A DNA stretch of 64,000 bases from Omphalotus guepiniiformis (lineage: Eukaryota > Basidiomycota > Agaricomycetes > Agaricales > Omphalotaceae): positions 1,488,001 through 1,552,000 of the forward strand of contig JAQOOI010000070.1 in NCBI GenBank assembly GCA_028554645.1, written 5' to 3'. The position numbers were made by a program, and so were the translations under genes. Numbering within the stretch: the first letter of the stretch is position 1; every line of letters starts with the position of its first letter. Positions 47,106-57,868 of the stretch are shown here, piece by piece. The notes under the pieces were generated by a model. It was not told the DNA's origin, ran no database searches, and saw nothing but the letters and a program-made list of their open reading frames with translations.

Positions 47106-47690
47106 CTAACGTCGAAACTTTGGAGGCGGTCGATGTATGGAGTGTGTAAGTTCATCATCGGAATGCTCGTCGTCAGAGCTAGCTCGAGAAGACGGCGCGG
47201 TCGCGCATTGCTTTAGCTTCTGGATAGGCTTAGGCACCATGGTGGTGAGGTCCATGCTTCCACCAGATAGTTGGATGCCAGCCCAGCCCCACATCCCTGC
47301 AGGTACTATGCTGCTGCGTTTACGCACTCCACCCCCGACTCGAGCCCGACGCTATCCCTCCTCTTTCCGGGCGAGAGCCCAGAAGTTCTAGATTCTAGAA
47401 GACCTCAAGAAGCCTGCTCTTCTCTTCTGCATCTGATTTTCCTCCTGCTCTTCTTCAGTGAGCACTGTTCATTCTAATCGGTATCGAGCCCTGCTGCTGC
47501 TAGTTCAGCATGTTTCTTCGAGCCCTCTGCTCGAAATTCTGGAGACGACGGAGACAGACAAAGATTCGAGTGAGTTTGATGAGCCCGACATTGGAGGCAC
47601 CCTGGTCGATGGTCGATGGGACTCTGCTGTGGTTGGCTCGTGCGTGAGAAAGTATCGAGATTGTGTCGTTGTCTTATCTTATCTTATCTG
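47106..47690 (-). pseudogene. Sds3-like gene fragment (promoter and first codons)
   Basis: Matches the start region of the Sds3-like gene including part of its promoter (GTTGGCTCGTGCGTGAGAAA near 47631) and the words encoding RKRSSIVPAGMWGWAGI. Frameshifts and deletions are present. The reading then passes into unrelated sequence (QKLKQCATAPSSRASSDDEH), making a chimaeric open frame of 73 codons with no start of its own. Confidence 0.75.
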
Positions 47691-47776
47691 GTTCTCTTTT
47701 TGTTTCGACCCCGCCTAATTCTACCTCTCAATTTTGATTCACTAAGTATGCACTTGTCCACAGACTACATTTTGCG

Positions 47777-48115
47777 ATGGACCAAACGAACATATCAGCG
47801 ACTGTCCCAGTAATTGCTCGCTCGCAACGCGCAACTCGCAGAGTCGCAACTAGGATCATCGACCCGGTACTTCCGTACCACGACGACCAATGGGTTCCAT
47901 TTCTATCTGATCTGTACAACCTCGACGATCTGCAAGGTGCGGTCCCTCTGACGTTCGATACTACAGAGTTTGTCAAGAGTTTCTGGTCGAATTCCACCTT
48001 ACAAGTGTCACATTTTAGTAAGTCATTTTTTGCTACGCGATACACAATTAAAATGTGAACAGGGTCTGGCTACTGGGAAGAGACATTTTTGCTCGAGTCA
48101 CACGATGCCCGTAAG
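47777..48115 (+). pseudogene. Fragment of the orphan family found at 52390-54542
   Basis: HDDQWVPFLSDLYNLDDLQG and PLTFDTTEFVKSFWS correspond to HDDQWFPFLLDLYDPDDLQG and PLTFEPTEFLKSLWS in the C-terminal half of the gene at 52390-54542. Only this piece and a short following exon-like part are present, on the opposite strand to that gene. There is no N-terminal domain. Confidence 0.75.
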
Positions 48116-48387
48116 TTGATTAAAGCACGATTGTCTAGAGACTGTCGCTGTCAACAACAAATACTAGATGAACTCAGGTTTTGAGCCAGGCAGGGCCGGC
48201 ATGAGATCACCTTCAACTGACACTTATAAGCAGCCTACTGGCACTCTGATTGTCAAGTCTGGTATAAAAGATGTCATCATAATTTCATTGGGCATTAACT
48301 GATCATAAGGTGTGTATCCGTCTATGCACTCCTACTGCCATCCATCCATCACTCGACTAGCACATAATGCTCCGTGCGCATTGCCAC

Positions 48388-48821
48388 CTAGAGATTGAGA
48401 TTGACGCAGCCAAGGGCGACGACACCGTCTAGTCACAAACGAGGTCAGTAACTTTTCGAATATCGGTATAACCAAAATGCTCACTGAAAGAGTTATTCTC
48501 GCAGCAAACAGGAGACGCAGAGCTACATACAACCCAAAATCAGCATCTGACGAATGAAGAGACAGATATCCAATATCAAGGTAATTCTTACCAGGCGCTT
48601 CCTCCACTGCTAAGGACAGAGACTGGCGAGCAGCCGATCCCGACTTGACCAGTGACACTCTCAACAGCGACACCAACTTTGCTGAGCAGTGCCATGGCTT
48701 CCTCGCTGTGAGCGTCCTGAACGCTGTTGCAGCAAGTCATAGAGCCGGTGTTGCAGTTGCCGCCGTGACTAGCAGCGACGAGGGTAGCGAGGGCAGAAAG
48801 GACGAAGAGTTTAAATTGCAT
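48388..48821 (-). CDS. Class I hydrophobin B3
   Basis: ATG 48821, stop 48388, three exons at the usual places, 102 residues, eight cysteines. Small differences from B2 include HGGNCNTG, AHSEEAM and VLSSGGSA, and the end reads NLNL. A strong TATAAAAAAG word lies on the - strand near 48910. Confidence 0.94.
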
Positions 48822-49438
48822 GTTTGTTCGAGTAGAAGCAAGTCAGGTAAAGGTGAGGATTCGAGTGTGCGGTCGACGGATGGAGGGAGAAAAGGAAATC
48901 GCGAGCTTTTTTATAGGGCAAGCTTGTCGACGGCAAAGTTGGCACTTACCAAGAACGGGGAGCGGCGAAGTGGTAGCCACGGCGGTATGGTGTAGGATGA
49001 TTAGGGGTCATTTCAAGAGTCGGAACGAGTAAACGGCGAGAATACATTGTGAAACTTGATTGCCGTAAAAGTACATAAACTCAGGGTAACAGCTCAAAGT
49101 ACGCTGCTGTTCTTGATCAAACAGAAATATCAACCATTGAGTATTGCGCCACACTTGAAAGCGTCACAAATACGCTCGGAGGTCATATAAAGCCACGCGG
49201 TTGAAGTAACGAAGCAAAGCAGATTCAGTCCGCCTATATCGTTTAGTTTTGGCATCTGCCAGTTGGTACTTTAAAGAATGGCAAGCGATAGAAGCGTATT
49301 GAATTATTTCGTTCGTAAGACATTATCAGATAAGTATAATTTCGATCGTGACTCTCTAGTGACTCTATCCATTTGTCGGTACCGTGTGCTCATAACGATT
49401 GAGACTGGTTGTAACTAGAGCTACGAGTGTCGAATATT

Positions 49439-49879
49439 TCAGAGGTTGACGTTAACACATCCAAGGGCAATGACGCCGTCTAGAAACGAGGGCAGTCAGT
49501 AAAGACATCTAGTCGGATACTATGGGCCAAAGAACTAGATCTTTGTGCTTACTGAAGGAGTTGTTCTCGCAGCAAACAGGGGAAGCAGAGCTGCAAGGAA
49601 TCAATCAGCAATCAAAACAAGGAAGCCAGGATACTGGGAGCGGGCTTACCATGAGCTACCTCCAGCACTGAGAACAGAGATGGGGGAACAGTTGATCCCG
49701 ACTTGACCGGTGACACTCTCAACAGCAACGCCAACTTTGCTGAGCAATGCCATGGCTTCCTTGCTATGAGCATCCTGCACGCTGTTGCAGCAAGTCATAG
49801 AGCCAGTGTTGCAATCACCACCGTGACTAGCAGCGACGAGAGTAGCGAGAGCAGAAAGGACGAAGAGTTTGAATTGCAT
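49439..49879 (-). CDS. Class I hydrophobin A3
   Basis: ATG 49879, stop 49439, three exons. The first-exon protein is identical to A1 by eye, and the last exon ends NVNL. A TATATAG box lies about 105 bp upstream. It is followed downstream on the same strand by B3, as in the other pairs. Confidence 0.95.
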
Positions 49880-50475
49880 GTCTGAACCGAGATTGAGTAC
49901 TGAGTACTGAGTATTAGAACTTCCGAGAGATGGTAGGAGACTTGTGGTGTTGAGTGAGGGATTTGAGGCAAAATGAGGAGGCTTATATAGAAATTGTCAG
50001 TCTCGGCTTAACCACCAATTTGGTCGACGGAGAAGTTCAGACGACAGAAGAAATTGTGACGTGTAGGGCTTTCGTTGTCGGGTAGGGTGATTCGTGAAAG
50101 GCCAAGCGTCGGGGTATGCGACAAAGCCTAAACGTGACATCCTCCATGGCAATGTTTCTTCATGGGGCTCCAGACTTTGAGCAGTTTGATGTTCAATGTG
50201 TATTGGTCTCGTGTTGTTCAGCAGGCCCAGAAGACGTTGAAAGTCAAACAACAGGTACATTTATGACATGTTCATGCCTTGAACAGAGAAACTGATTGCC
50301 TCGAAGTATAGAAAACCAAAATCCGGGGCTTTCAATTTCTCGGCAGGTCGAAATTTTCCTACTCGAATTGACGGCGAACTGTCCAGCTTGAGTCCATTTC
50401 GCGAAGACAAAGCTATGATCCGATTTCGGTTAATTCTGGGCGCAAGAAGGTTTTGAATATGAACCCTGCTAGTAC

Positions 50476-50785
50476 GTTGAAAAGCTCGAAGGGTCTACAG
50501 AGCACAGAAACCTTGCGATAAAGTATTCCTATGTTGCGCGCGGTGCCCAAAGATGAGATAGCGAAACCGACTAAATTGCTAGCATTGTTCCACACGTACG
50601 ACGCATTTGCCATCCAGGTTGCCGTTTGGGTTGAATTCGCTCAAGAGGCGGCAAATTGTACCACTGAGCTGCTTGGTGCAGGCTTGGTTTCGGTAAAAGG
50701 ATTTAGTAAAAGGTGCATAAGCATAAGCGGTATTAAATAAGCGCCCCAGAGAAACTTGTCCTCCACCGCCTGTGTGCACGCACTA
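50476..50785. other. 5' flank of the enoyl-CoA reductase gene
   Basis: Unique sequence between the duplicon border and the TECR start codon. No gene or repeat is seen. Confidence 0.5.
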
Positions 50786-52249
50786 ATGGCTACCATCACC
50801 ATCTCAGCAGCGAAAGTTCCTTCATTTGCCCGTAAATCCTTCCCTTTGACGGTGGAATACACGTCTGAGGGTACAGTTGGAGATGTAAAGCAAAAAATTC
50901 ATGCTAAAATCCCGAAAGTACGCGTCTTGGTTTTGTTTTCTGAAGTGGCAAGCTCAATACCAAAATCGTCACATTTACTGCCCATTTCGTTACTCTGGAA
51001 TCTCACATATTTGCTCTGCTGGTATCACACTCAATGGGCGCGTCTGAAATAGTTTGATGTGTCTCGTCAACGGCTCAGTTTGAAGGCTGAGAAGAAGGCT
51101 CTCGGTGACGATATCAAGCTGCAAGATGCTGGGATTCTTGCAGGTGCAGAATTGAATATCAAGGATTTGGGTCCTCAGATGGGCTGGAAGACGGTCTTCG
51201 TGGTCGAATACGTGAGTTTCAGTGTTCTAATTTACATGACGGACTGTTAATTCTTCCTGTGAACATTTGCAGATGGGCCCGCTTCTCATCCACCCAATCT
51301 TCTATTATCTTCCTCGACTCTTCTATGGACAAGATGTAGCTCACAGCGAAATGCAAAGGTACGAGCGAAGCTTGGATTTCTCGCGGAAACTAGTTGAATC
51401 CTGATGGTTTCCGGAACTAGGATGGTGTACGCTATGGTAGAGCTGCATTTCGCCAAACGAGTACTAGAAACGTTATTGTGAGCCTACCTCTCTCCTACTC
51501 CAGGCTGTGCCAAGTTAAGATTTGATTTATAGCGTTCACCGGTTCTCGCATGGCACGATGCCTCTCCTCAACATCTTCAAAAAGTATAATTACATTTTTC
51601 CACCTCGATTCAGTCTGCTTACGAATTTGCGTTGTAGCTCTGCTCATTATCACATCCTATCCGGTGTGTTCTATCCAATTGCATCTTTGCGTAGTCTGAC
51701 ACGCCCCTTCTAGGTGTCTTCCTTGCATTTGACCTGTATCGTCCAGCGTTCTCCGCAAGGTCGTCGTGGATCAAAGGCACGCAGAAAGATGACCCGCAGT
51801 TCTTGTGGATCTGTGCAGGCGCTTGGGCCGTACGTGTCTCTATTTTTACCCACTTTTTCGACCTAGTTTTGATCAATCCTTCAGTTCTTCGAACTCTCGA
51901 ACCTCCTCACTCACCTCAACCTCCGGTCTCTCCGACCAGCCGGCACCAAAAAGCGAGCTATTCCCTACGGATATGGGTTCAGCCTCGTTTCATGCCCCAA
52001 CTATCTTTTCGAGACTCTTGCATGGGTCGTTGTCTGCGTGATGACAGGCAGCTGGGCAGGTTCGTGCATTAAATCTGACGCTTGATGCTCGTCTTCGTTA
52101 CTCACACCGCATCTATAGCATACTTTTTCACCGTTGTTGGCACTGGCCAGATGTTAATCTGGGCTTTGAAGAAGCACGCCGCATATAAAAAGGAGTTCAA
52201 GAAAGAGTACCCCAGAAATCGAAAAGCAATGATTCCGTTCATAATCTAG
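50786..52249 (+). CDS. TSC13: Very-long-chain trans-2-enoyl-CoA reductase (Tsc13/TECR)
   Basis: Performs the last, NADPH-dependent step of fatty-acid elongation in the ER, supplying very-long-chain acyl groups for sphingolipids. The N-terminal ubiquitin-like part reads TITISAAKVPSFARKSFPL, VKQKIHAKIPKF and LKAEKKALGDDIKLQD. The membrane part includes GPLLIHPIFYYLPRLFYG, ELHFAKRVLETLLVHRFSHG, LVSCPNYLFETLAWVVV and, at the end, KKEFKKEYPRNRKAMIPFII. This matches the steroid-reductase-like C-terminal domain and its cytosolic tail. Seven or so introns were placed, the first of 135 bp (50918-51052). The stop is at 52247-52249. The gene is intact and lies outside the duplications. Confidence 0.93.
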
Positions 52250-52389
52250 ATGACCTACAGATAATTGAATAAGATGTGAATGAATCACTTTGCTTGATAT
52301 CATAGTTGTGCTTATATGACAGCTGAGAAACACTAGAGAATACAGAATTCATAAGACTTGATAGGTATGCCCTCAGCAAGTCATTCTGA

Positions 52390-54542
52390 TTAATAAGAGC
52401 ACTCATATGTAACGGTGTATCCCATCATTTGAGCCCAATTATTCAGCTGAATTCTAGGATGTTGAACTCCTCCCTCTCCCCACTTCATAACAGAGCGGAG
52501 TGCTTGAGTAGCGGCCGCATTCAAAGCAGCACCCCTTATGAGTCCTGTTCCCGTCCCACGGAGTTTACCATCAACTGGAATGGGATCACATCCATAAATC
52601 TTCCACGAAAGTGAAAAGGTAGGTAATTTCATCGGCCTCACCATATACTTTTGCACTGTAGATCGGCCTGTGCTGAGTCGAAGACGTTCTTCCAGAGGCA
52701 CTATCTGCCTTGTCGGTAGGCGATGTATCAGAAAGTGTAGTAGAAATTGACGCTGGTAATCAGAGGCGAAGCTGAACTGATCGACGTTATATTGAATAAA
52801 ATAGATATTGACTCACGGACTTCGCGTATATCTGAGTTGAGCAATTGATTCTCTTCCCAGGACGCAGCATCTGTCCAGAGCTTTATTGTGTTTCAGAATG
52901 TGATCGCGTAGCAAAATAACATACTCAATTCATCATCCCAGTTCATCTTGAACTTTGACCAAAGACTCTTGAGAAACTCTGTAGGCTCGAACGTCAGAGG
53001 ACCCGTACCTTGCAAATCGTCGGGGTCGTATAGATCAAGAAGAAATGGAAACCATTGATCGTCGTGAGTGACTATCATGTCCACAAAGTCGAACTGCCAA
53101 GGTATCCAATGCTCATGATCAGCCCAACGTCCTACTTCACAGCAATTGAAACTACCGCTTTCAGAACACAGTCATGGATTATGTCGGCAGGGTGGAAAGG
53201 CTGGAGAGGTATATCCATGAGTATAACTCTCTTAGCTAATCGATGAAGTAGACACTCAACGTTGCGCGTTTCTGGTATGAACGCGGTAATAGTAGAGAAC
53301 AGATGACTATCTGGGTCATCTGAATTATCGTCACTGTCGGCCCCTCCACGCAACCGGAAAGGACGTCCCCGGTCAAGAATATCATTTGGCGAACAGTCCG
53401 CCAAAGAGAGTACCTCTGTCCTCGTAGGTCGCCACAGGGAGGACTTGACAGCAATTTTAAATCCCTTCATGAAAACACATCCGTTCATCGGAAGTGGGAA
53501 AGGCGGAGGTGAACTGTTGATATTATTACTACCACGATGAGTAGTGCAGCCCCGACTGCTGTCGAAGTCGTATTCTGGCGGTTGGCGCTCACGCCCGAGG
53601 TGTACAAAGCTTAGATCGACGTCCTTCGGTTCGCATCTTGAAAAGACGGCCGACCCCCAGTACCTGGTTTTATCACAGCCAGTCACAAGGTAGAGCGAAC
53701 TGCTCCCAATTTCCCGCCGCAGACGACCGTGGACATGCTTGTACCATTTGACGGCATGAAGTTTCACATAATCAAGGAAATCTAGGTTGTTATGAGCGTA
53801 TGTGCGTGATCCGCCTTCCGGTAGAATCAAAACTGCCCCGCTTGGAATCGTAGCCGTGAATCTGAGTCCAGCTATAGCATCTGTAGCATCTTCGGGTCTA
53901 TTGAGAACCATGGTCACGCCATGATGCATAGCGAGAAAAAAGACACGCACGAGATATCCCTCTGGTGGTCGTTTGTCCGAGGAATCTTGCACCTATGAAT
54001 CCCTGAATCCGAGCTCGAGATAGAATGAGCGAGCGGATAACAGCGAGGTTGGTCATACGCATCGATGATAGTGTCAAGAGGTTTGAATTCATCGGGTACT
54101 CTGCCACGATTGATAGGATGATCGGCAGGACGACAGACGTTGAACAAGAAATCAAAGCCCCCATCTCCATTCAAGATACCAACATCACCTATTTGTACGC
54201 CCTCCTTGCGATACTCTTCAGGTAGATTATTGTCCAATAAAGGATCCCATACGGGGTACCCTTTCTTTTGTGGCAGCATCATCAGCGTGTAGTGATCACT
54301 AGTGCTGAGACCGTCGACATTTATTTCGCGTCTTTTCTTTGTGAGAGCCAAAGCGCTGGCCAACGCAATAGTCGAATCTCCACCGATGTTGTTGAAGACA
54401 CCGCCATTTATGACGAATTCACTTGAACCTTTGAGAATTCTGGAAGTGAAAATTTCAGAAAGCGTTGAGTAAGCTGTGTGCAGTATACGTACTCAAGTGT
54501 TTTGGCGGGGGACACGTTTGAACTCTCTGATCCAGCGAACAT
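52390..54542 (-). pseudogene. Agaricomycete orphan-family protein, probably frameshifted
   Basis: A protein type repeated in many Agaricomycete genomes, without known function. Start ATG 54542 (MFAGSESS); after the first intron comes SEFVINGGVFNNIGGDSTI, typical of the family, then GYPVWDPLLDNNLPEEYRKE, GVQIGDVGILNGDGGFDFLF and CRPADHPINRGRVPDEF. The next block (LVRVFFLAMHHGVTMVLNRP, YVKLHAVKWYKHVHGRLRRE, GCVFMKGFKIAV) is in another frame: near 53993 CATAGGTGCAAG seems one base short, and no intron fits there. The C-terminal exons read FHPADIIHDCVLKA, FDFVDMIVTHDDQW and end TYECSY-stop. Apart from that one break the exons are well kept, so a sequencing error or an unusual intron remains possible. 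Confidence 0.6.
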
Positions 54543-54734
54543 GGGCGTAAAGAAAGGAGGACGCTGCTAGCCTGGCGGCGAGTCCTTATATAACACGAAA
54601 CCGATCCATTTTTAACGACTTTGACCATGCGACGCAGTCACATCAAAGCTCAGCGCTAAAGGCTACTATGTATAATGGATCAGATAAAGAAAAGATATAT
54701 GCAGACAAGACGTACAGACGAATGGTTATGTACA

Positions 54735-55090
54735 TCCCCAATGATCATCTAGGAACAGATTTCCCTCCAATTGCTTTGCAGCGAGACCTCCCACAACGTG
54801 CTTATGGCACCCCACAAGATGCCACTGAACCCGCTACTGGCACCTGTGACTCGAGCCTTGACGGCGCCGAAGATAAGCACGACGATACCGGTTCTGATGC
54901 AAGAGATTTGAGCTCGGTACAAAGAAGAACGGAGCATGAAGCAGAGGAATCAGACCCGAGGAGGTGGGCCATCTCTGTTGTAATCCTGTGAAAGCATATA
55001 GGCGCTTGAAGGAAGCTCTATCTATTTAGAACTTCAAGCTTCAGCGTCAAGTCTTCGGGTACAAACGAGGAGAGGAACATATGACCTCGT
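54735..55090 (-). pseudogene. Truncated copy of the VIT gene 3' part
   Basis: TGIVVLIFGAVKARVTGASS and GFSGILWGAISTL match the C-terminal membrane region of the neighbouring iron transporter (56099-57200). The copy also shows a relic of its last intron (TCGGGTACAAACGAGGAGAG near 55055). It is interrupted by frameshifts (reading WEVSLQSNWREICS to a stop). It lacks the first four fifths of the gene. Confidence 0.8.
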
Positions 55091-56098
55091 ACGACCCAAG
55101 CGTCTGCACAGATCCATAATCAATCATGACAGCTCTGACATTCACTTGGCAAAAGCTGTTTTCCGCGAGGACCACGGCCTTCTCGTACCTTTACATTTCG
55201 CCCCTCTGAGCTACATGATCTTCTCTATAGAATAACCTAGGAAAATGATAGGGGACTAAGTGGATGAGAAGCAGACCCATCCGTCAATTACCAAATATCT
55301 AGAGCATGTAAAATTAGAACGTGAAACTCACATATTCGATTAGGAAGAACCGCTGGCACTGTTTTTACGCCAATCGGAAAACCTCAAGATAATCACTCCT
55401 ACGGCGGCGCCTGGAAGGATCGGATGCAACATACAGCTTCACAGTCGCCGATGAGTGCTCTCTCAGCCTTCAGACTGCAGAGACATAGTTCTGTTTCAGA
55501 CGCATCCATTGAGTACAATACCAGCAAGAACGATCATAAACTTACATGTCATGAAATGGACGCGTGTGGTATTCCGAGGACCGAGTCGGGGTTTTCAAAG
55601 CATTTTAGACTGAATTCTCTTGACTTTACATCTCCAACCAATCCTCCAACAAGCATTCAATCCTCTAACGAAGGATTTACGGGCAAATTGATGGAACTTT
55701 CGTTGCTGAGACATATTAGTAGCCATCGCGGTGCGCGCATGTTGAGGTGAACGCGGTCACGGTAAAATTTGTGGGCGCTTATATATACCGGATATATACT
55801 CCCTTGTGGCAGTGCAAGCCCATGTCTATTTTCATCATGCTGACGACTCACACACGTTCTAAAAGAAATACCGAATACGAATATATGTGTTTGCACTATA
55901 ATTGTACTAAGACTAGGATGGATATATAATGATGATACCTAACTGATGAATACAACTTGTACAAAAAAAATAACGAAACACAAATCAAAGCTAAGTAAAG
56001 ACTAGCAGATAAGAAAGCGAATCTTGCAAACAAGACATATAAACGAACGTTCATAGTCAGTCATATGCAACCCCCCAACGAACATCTAGAAACAAGGT
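55091..56098. other. Intergenic region between VIT copy and VIT gene
   Basis: No supported gene. Short open stretches (for example 55424-55750 on +) have no recognisable domain or start context. Confidence 0.5.
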
Positions 56099-57200
56099 CT
56101 ATTCTTGTCCTTCCAATACTTTTACGATACCAAAGGCGGCACCTGCAGCTATACCTCCCACGAGTAATGTGCTGACAGCACCCCACAAGATGCCACTGAA
56201 CCCGCTACTAGCACCCGTGACCCGAGCTTTGATGGCACCAAAGATAAGTAGGACAATACCAGTGACGATGCAGGAGTATAGTAGAGCGATCTGAGCTTGG
56301 GGTATAAAGAAGTATGGGAATAGAGGTATTAGACCACCAAGGAGGTATCCCATTCCTATTGTGAAAGCAGAAACATATAGTCGCTTAGTAGGAACTTCCT
56401 CTGTTAAAACAAGGGACTTTAGCGTCGAATCCTCGGGGACAAACGAAGAGAAACCTACCCATTCCTTGGCCAAACTTCAGTAGGAAAGCAGTCAACCCAA
56501 CGTCTTTACTCCATCTCAGGGAGGAAGTTTCCAAATCTGAAGCACGACTTAATCTCTCAGGCGTATCTTCCTCCCCGCCCGCTTCCCTCAAGCTCTTCGC
56601 CACTGCGCGACACGTCAATTCATCCACACCAACCGGTCCGAGAACCTCTTCCACTTCCCTCTCCATCTCACCGGCACAACTCCTAACGACACGAGTCGCC
56701 GTCTGATTCTTCAGGTACCGGTAGTGATCCCTTTCGGCTTGTGACGCAAGGAAACCTCCGATACCCATCGAAATGGCTCCTGCAATCAACTCCGCCACTC
56801 CACCAAGGACAACAAGTCTCGATGTTCCAAGAGACGAGAGACCTGCGGTAAGAGCAAATGGGACTGTAAGGCCATCAGAAAGACCTATGATACTAAACAA
56901 TTCCAACGACGCGTCAGCGGCTCGGCATGGGAATAAAGAGAACATTCATATGGCTTACACATCGCGAACAACGTCCGGGTCAATAAGCGTACGTTCCTCT
57001 TGCTTGAGTTCTTTACAGCAGACTCCACCTGCTCTAGACGACCGAGCACACTTAGAGCTCAACGGCGTCTCATGGGGTGCAAGTGACGCATCGATTGGCC
57101 ACACCGGAGGCTTTGAAGCCTTGGTACCATCCAAATTTCTACGAGGAAGAGGAACTGAAAGAGCTTGGTCGTTCATCGTTGAAGTAGAACTTTCAGACAT
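56099..57200 (-). CDS. VIT1/CCC1 family vacuolar iron/manganese transporter
   Basis: Moves Fe2+/Mn2+ from cytosol to vacuole, protecting against metal excess. Exons 57200-56959, 56892-56459 and 56400-56099 give 325 residues. The N-terminal 80 residues are soluble. Transmembrane segments begin with IIGLSDGLTVPFALTAGLSS (the D lies in the ion path), then LVVLGGVAELIAGAISMGIG and FLASQAERDHY. A cytosolic helical metal-binding part follows (EEVLGPVGVDELTCRAVAKS). The last exon has RLYVSAFTIGMGYLLGGLIP, ALLYSCIVTGIVLLIFGAIK and GILWGAVSTLLVGGIAAGAA. Five helices in all, as in the family. A truncated copy lies downstream at 54735. Confidence 0.93.
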
Positions 57201-57603
57201 GGTAGGAAATCGAAAAGAAAGACTTGAAGGGACGGGTAGTGATGGTGGAGAAAGGTTAAAGTGAGAAGAGCACAATTTATCCAATCTGGTTTCGGAGTAA
57301 TGGATGACACAGACCACGTGCGAAAATCACGCCGAGGGCCCTCAAGGAACCAATCAAAGTAGGCGTATTTGCTGTCCAATGGGATGACTTTTATTTCAGA
57401 GCTTTAGCCTATAGAATTTCTCGCATTTGTTTAACCGAACGCCACTACGCCACACAATGACAGTTACAGCAGGTTACAGTGGCGCCCGTTTTTTCAAATT
57501 TCCTTGCGACCCTTGTGCGAGGTCACGGCTGGTCACGGTCTTGCGTTGGTTCCAAGCTGAGGCTCAACCGGCTCTATACGGAATACGTGAAGTCGAAGAT
57601 ATA

Positions 57604-57693
57604 GGCGCTATAGCCAAGTGGTTACGGCGACAGATTCGAATCTGAGACATCTGTTCCTCTTTGAGGGCGCAGGTTCAAATCCTGCTGGCGTCG
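57604..57693 (+). tRNA. tRNA-Ser (CGA) with an 8-nt intron
   Basis: The acceptor stem GGCGCTA (57604-57610) pairs with TGGCGTC (57686-57692), followed by discriminator G. The D arm is GCCAAGTGGTTACGGC. The anticodon arm is ACAGATTCGAA with anticodon CGA, then TCTGAGAC inserted, then ATCTGT. The variable arm is long (CCTCTTTGAGG), typical of serine tRNAs, and the T arm GCAGGTTCAAATCCTGC is perfect. The 8-nt insert lies one base 3' of the anticodon, the canonical intron site. It is an intergenic, independent Pol III gene. Confidence 0.9.
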
Positions 57694-57868
57694 TGTCTTT
57701 ACATTTTCATTTTTGGAGAGACGTATTCGGCTTCGAAGTGTTTTTTGCTCTGATTATTTACACCTTTTTCTCCGATAGATACTTACTGCATCATGTTACA
57801 ACCACAAAAGTCATACCTATTACGACGTATATAGCTTGTACATTCATTAATCAAGCATTTGTACACTA

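Larger units (their letters stand above)
48180..50475 (-). repeat. Hydrophobin-pair duplicon, copy 3 (inverted, shorter)
   Basis: Contains hydrophobins B3 and A3 with the same spacing and flanks as copies 1 and 2. It lacks the aldo/keto reductase fragment and the Sds3-like fragment. The right border lies near 50475, where similarity to 18620 stops. Confidence 0.78.
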
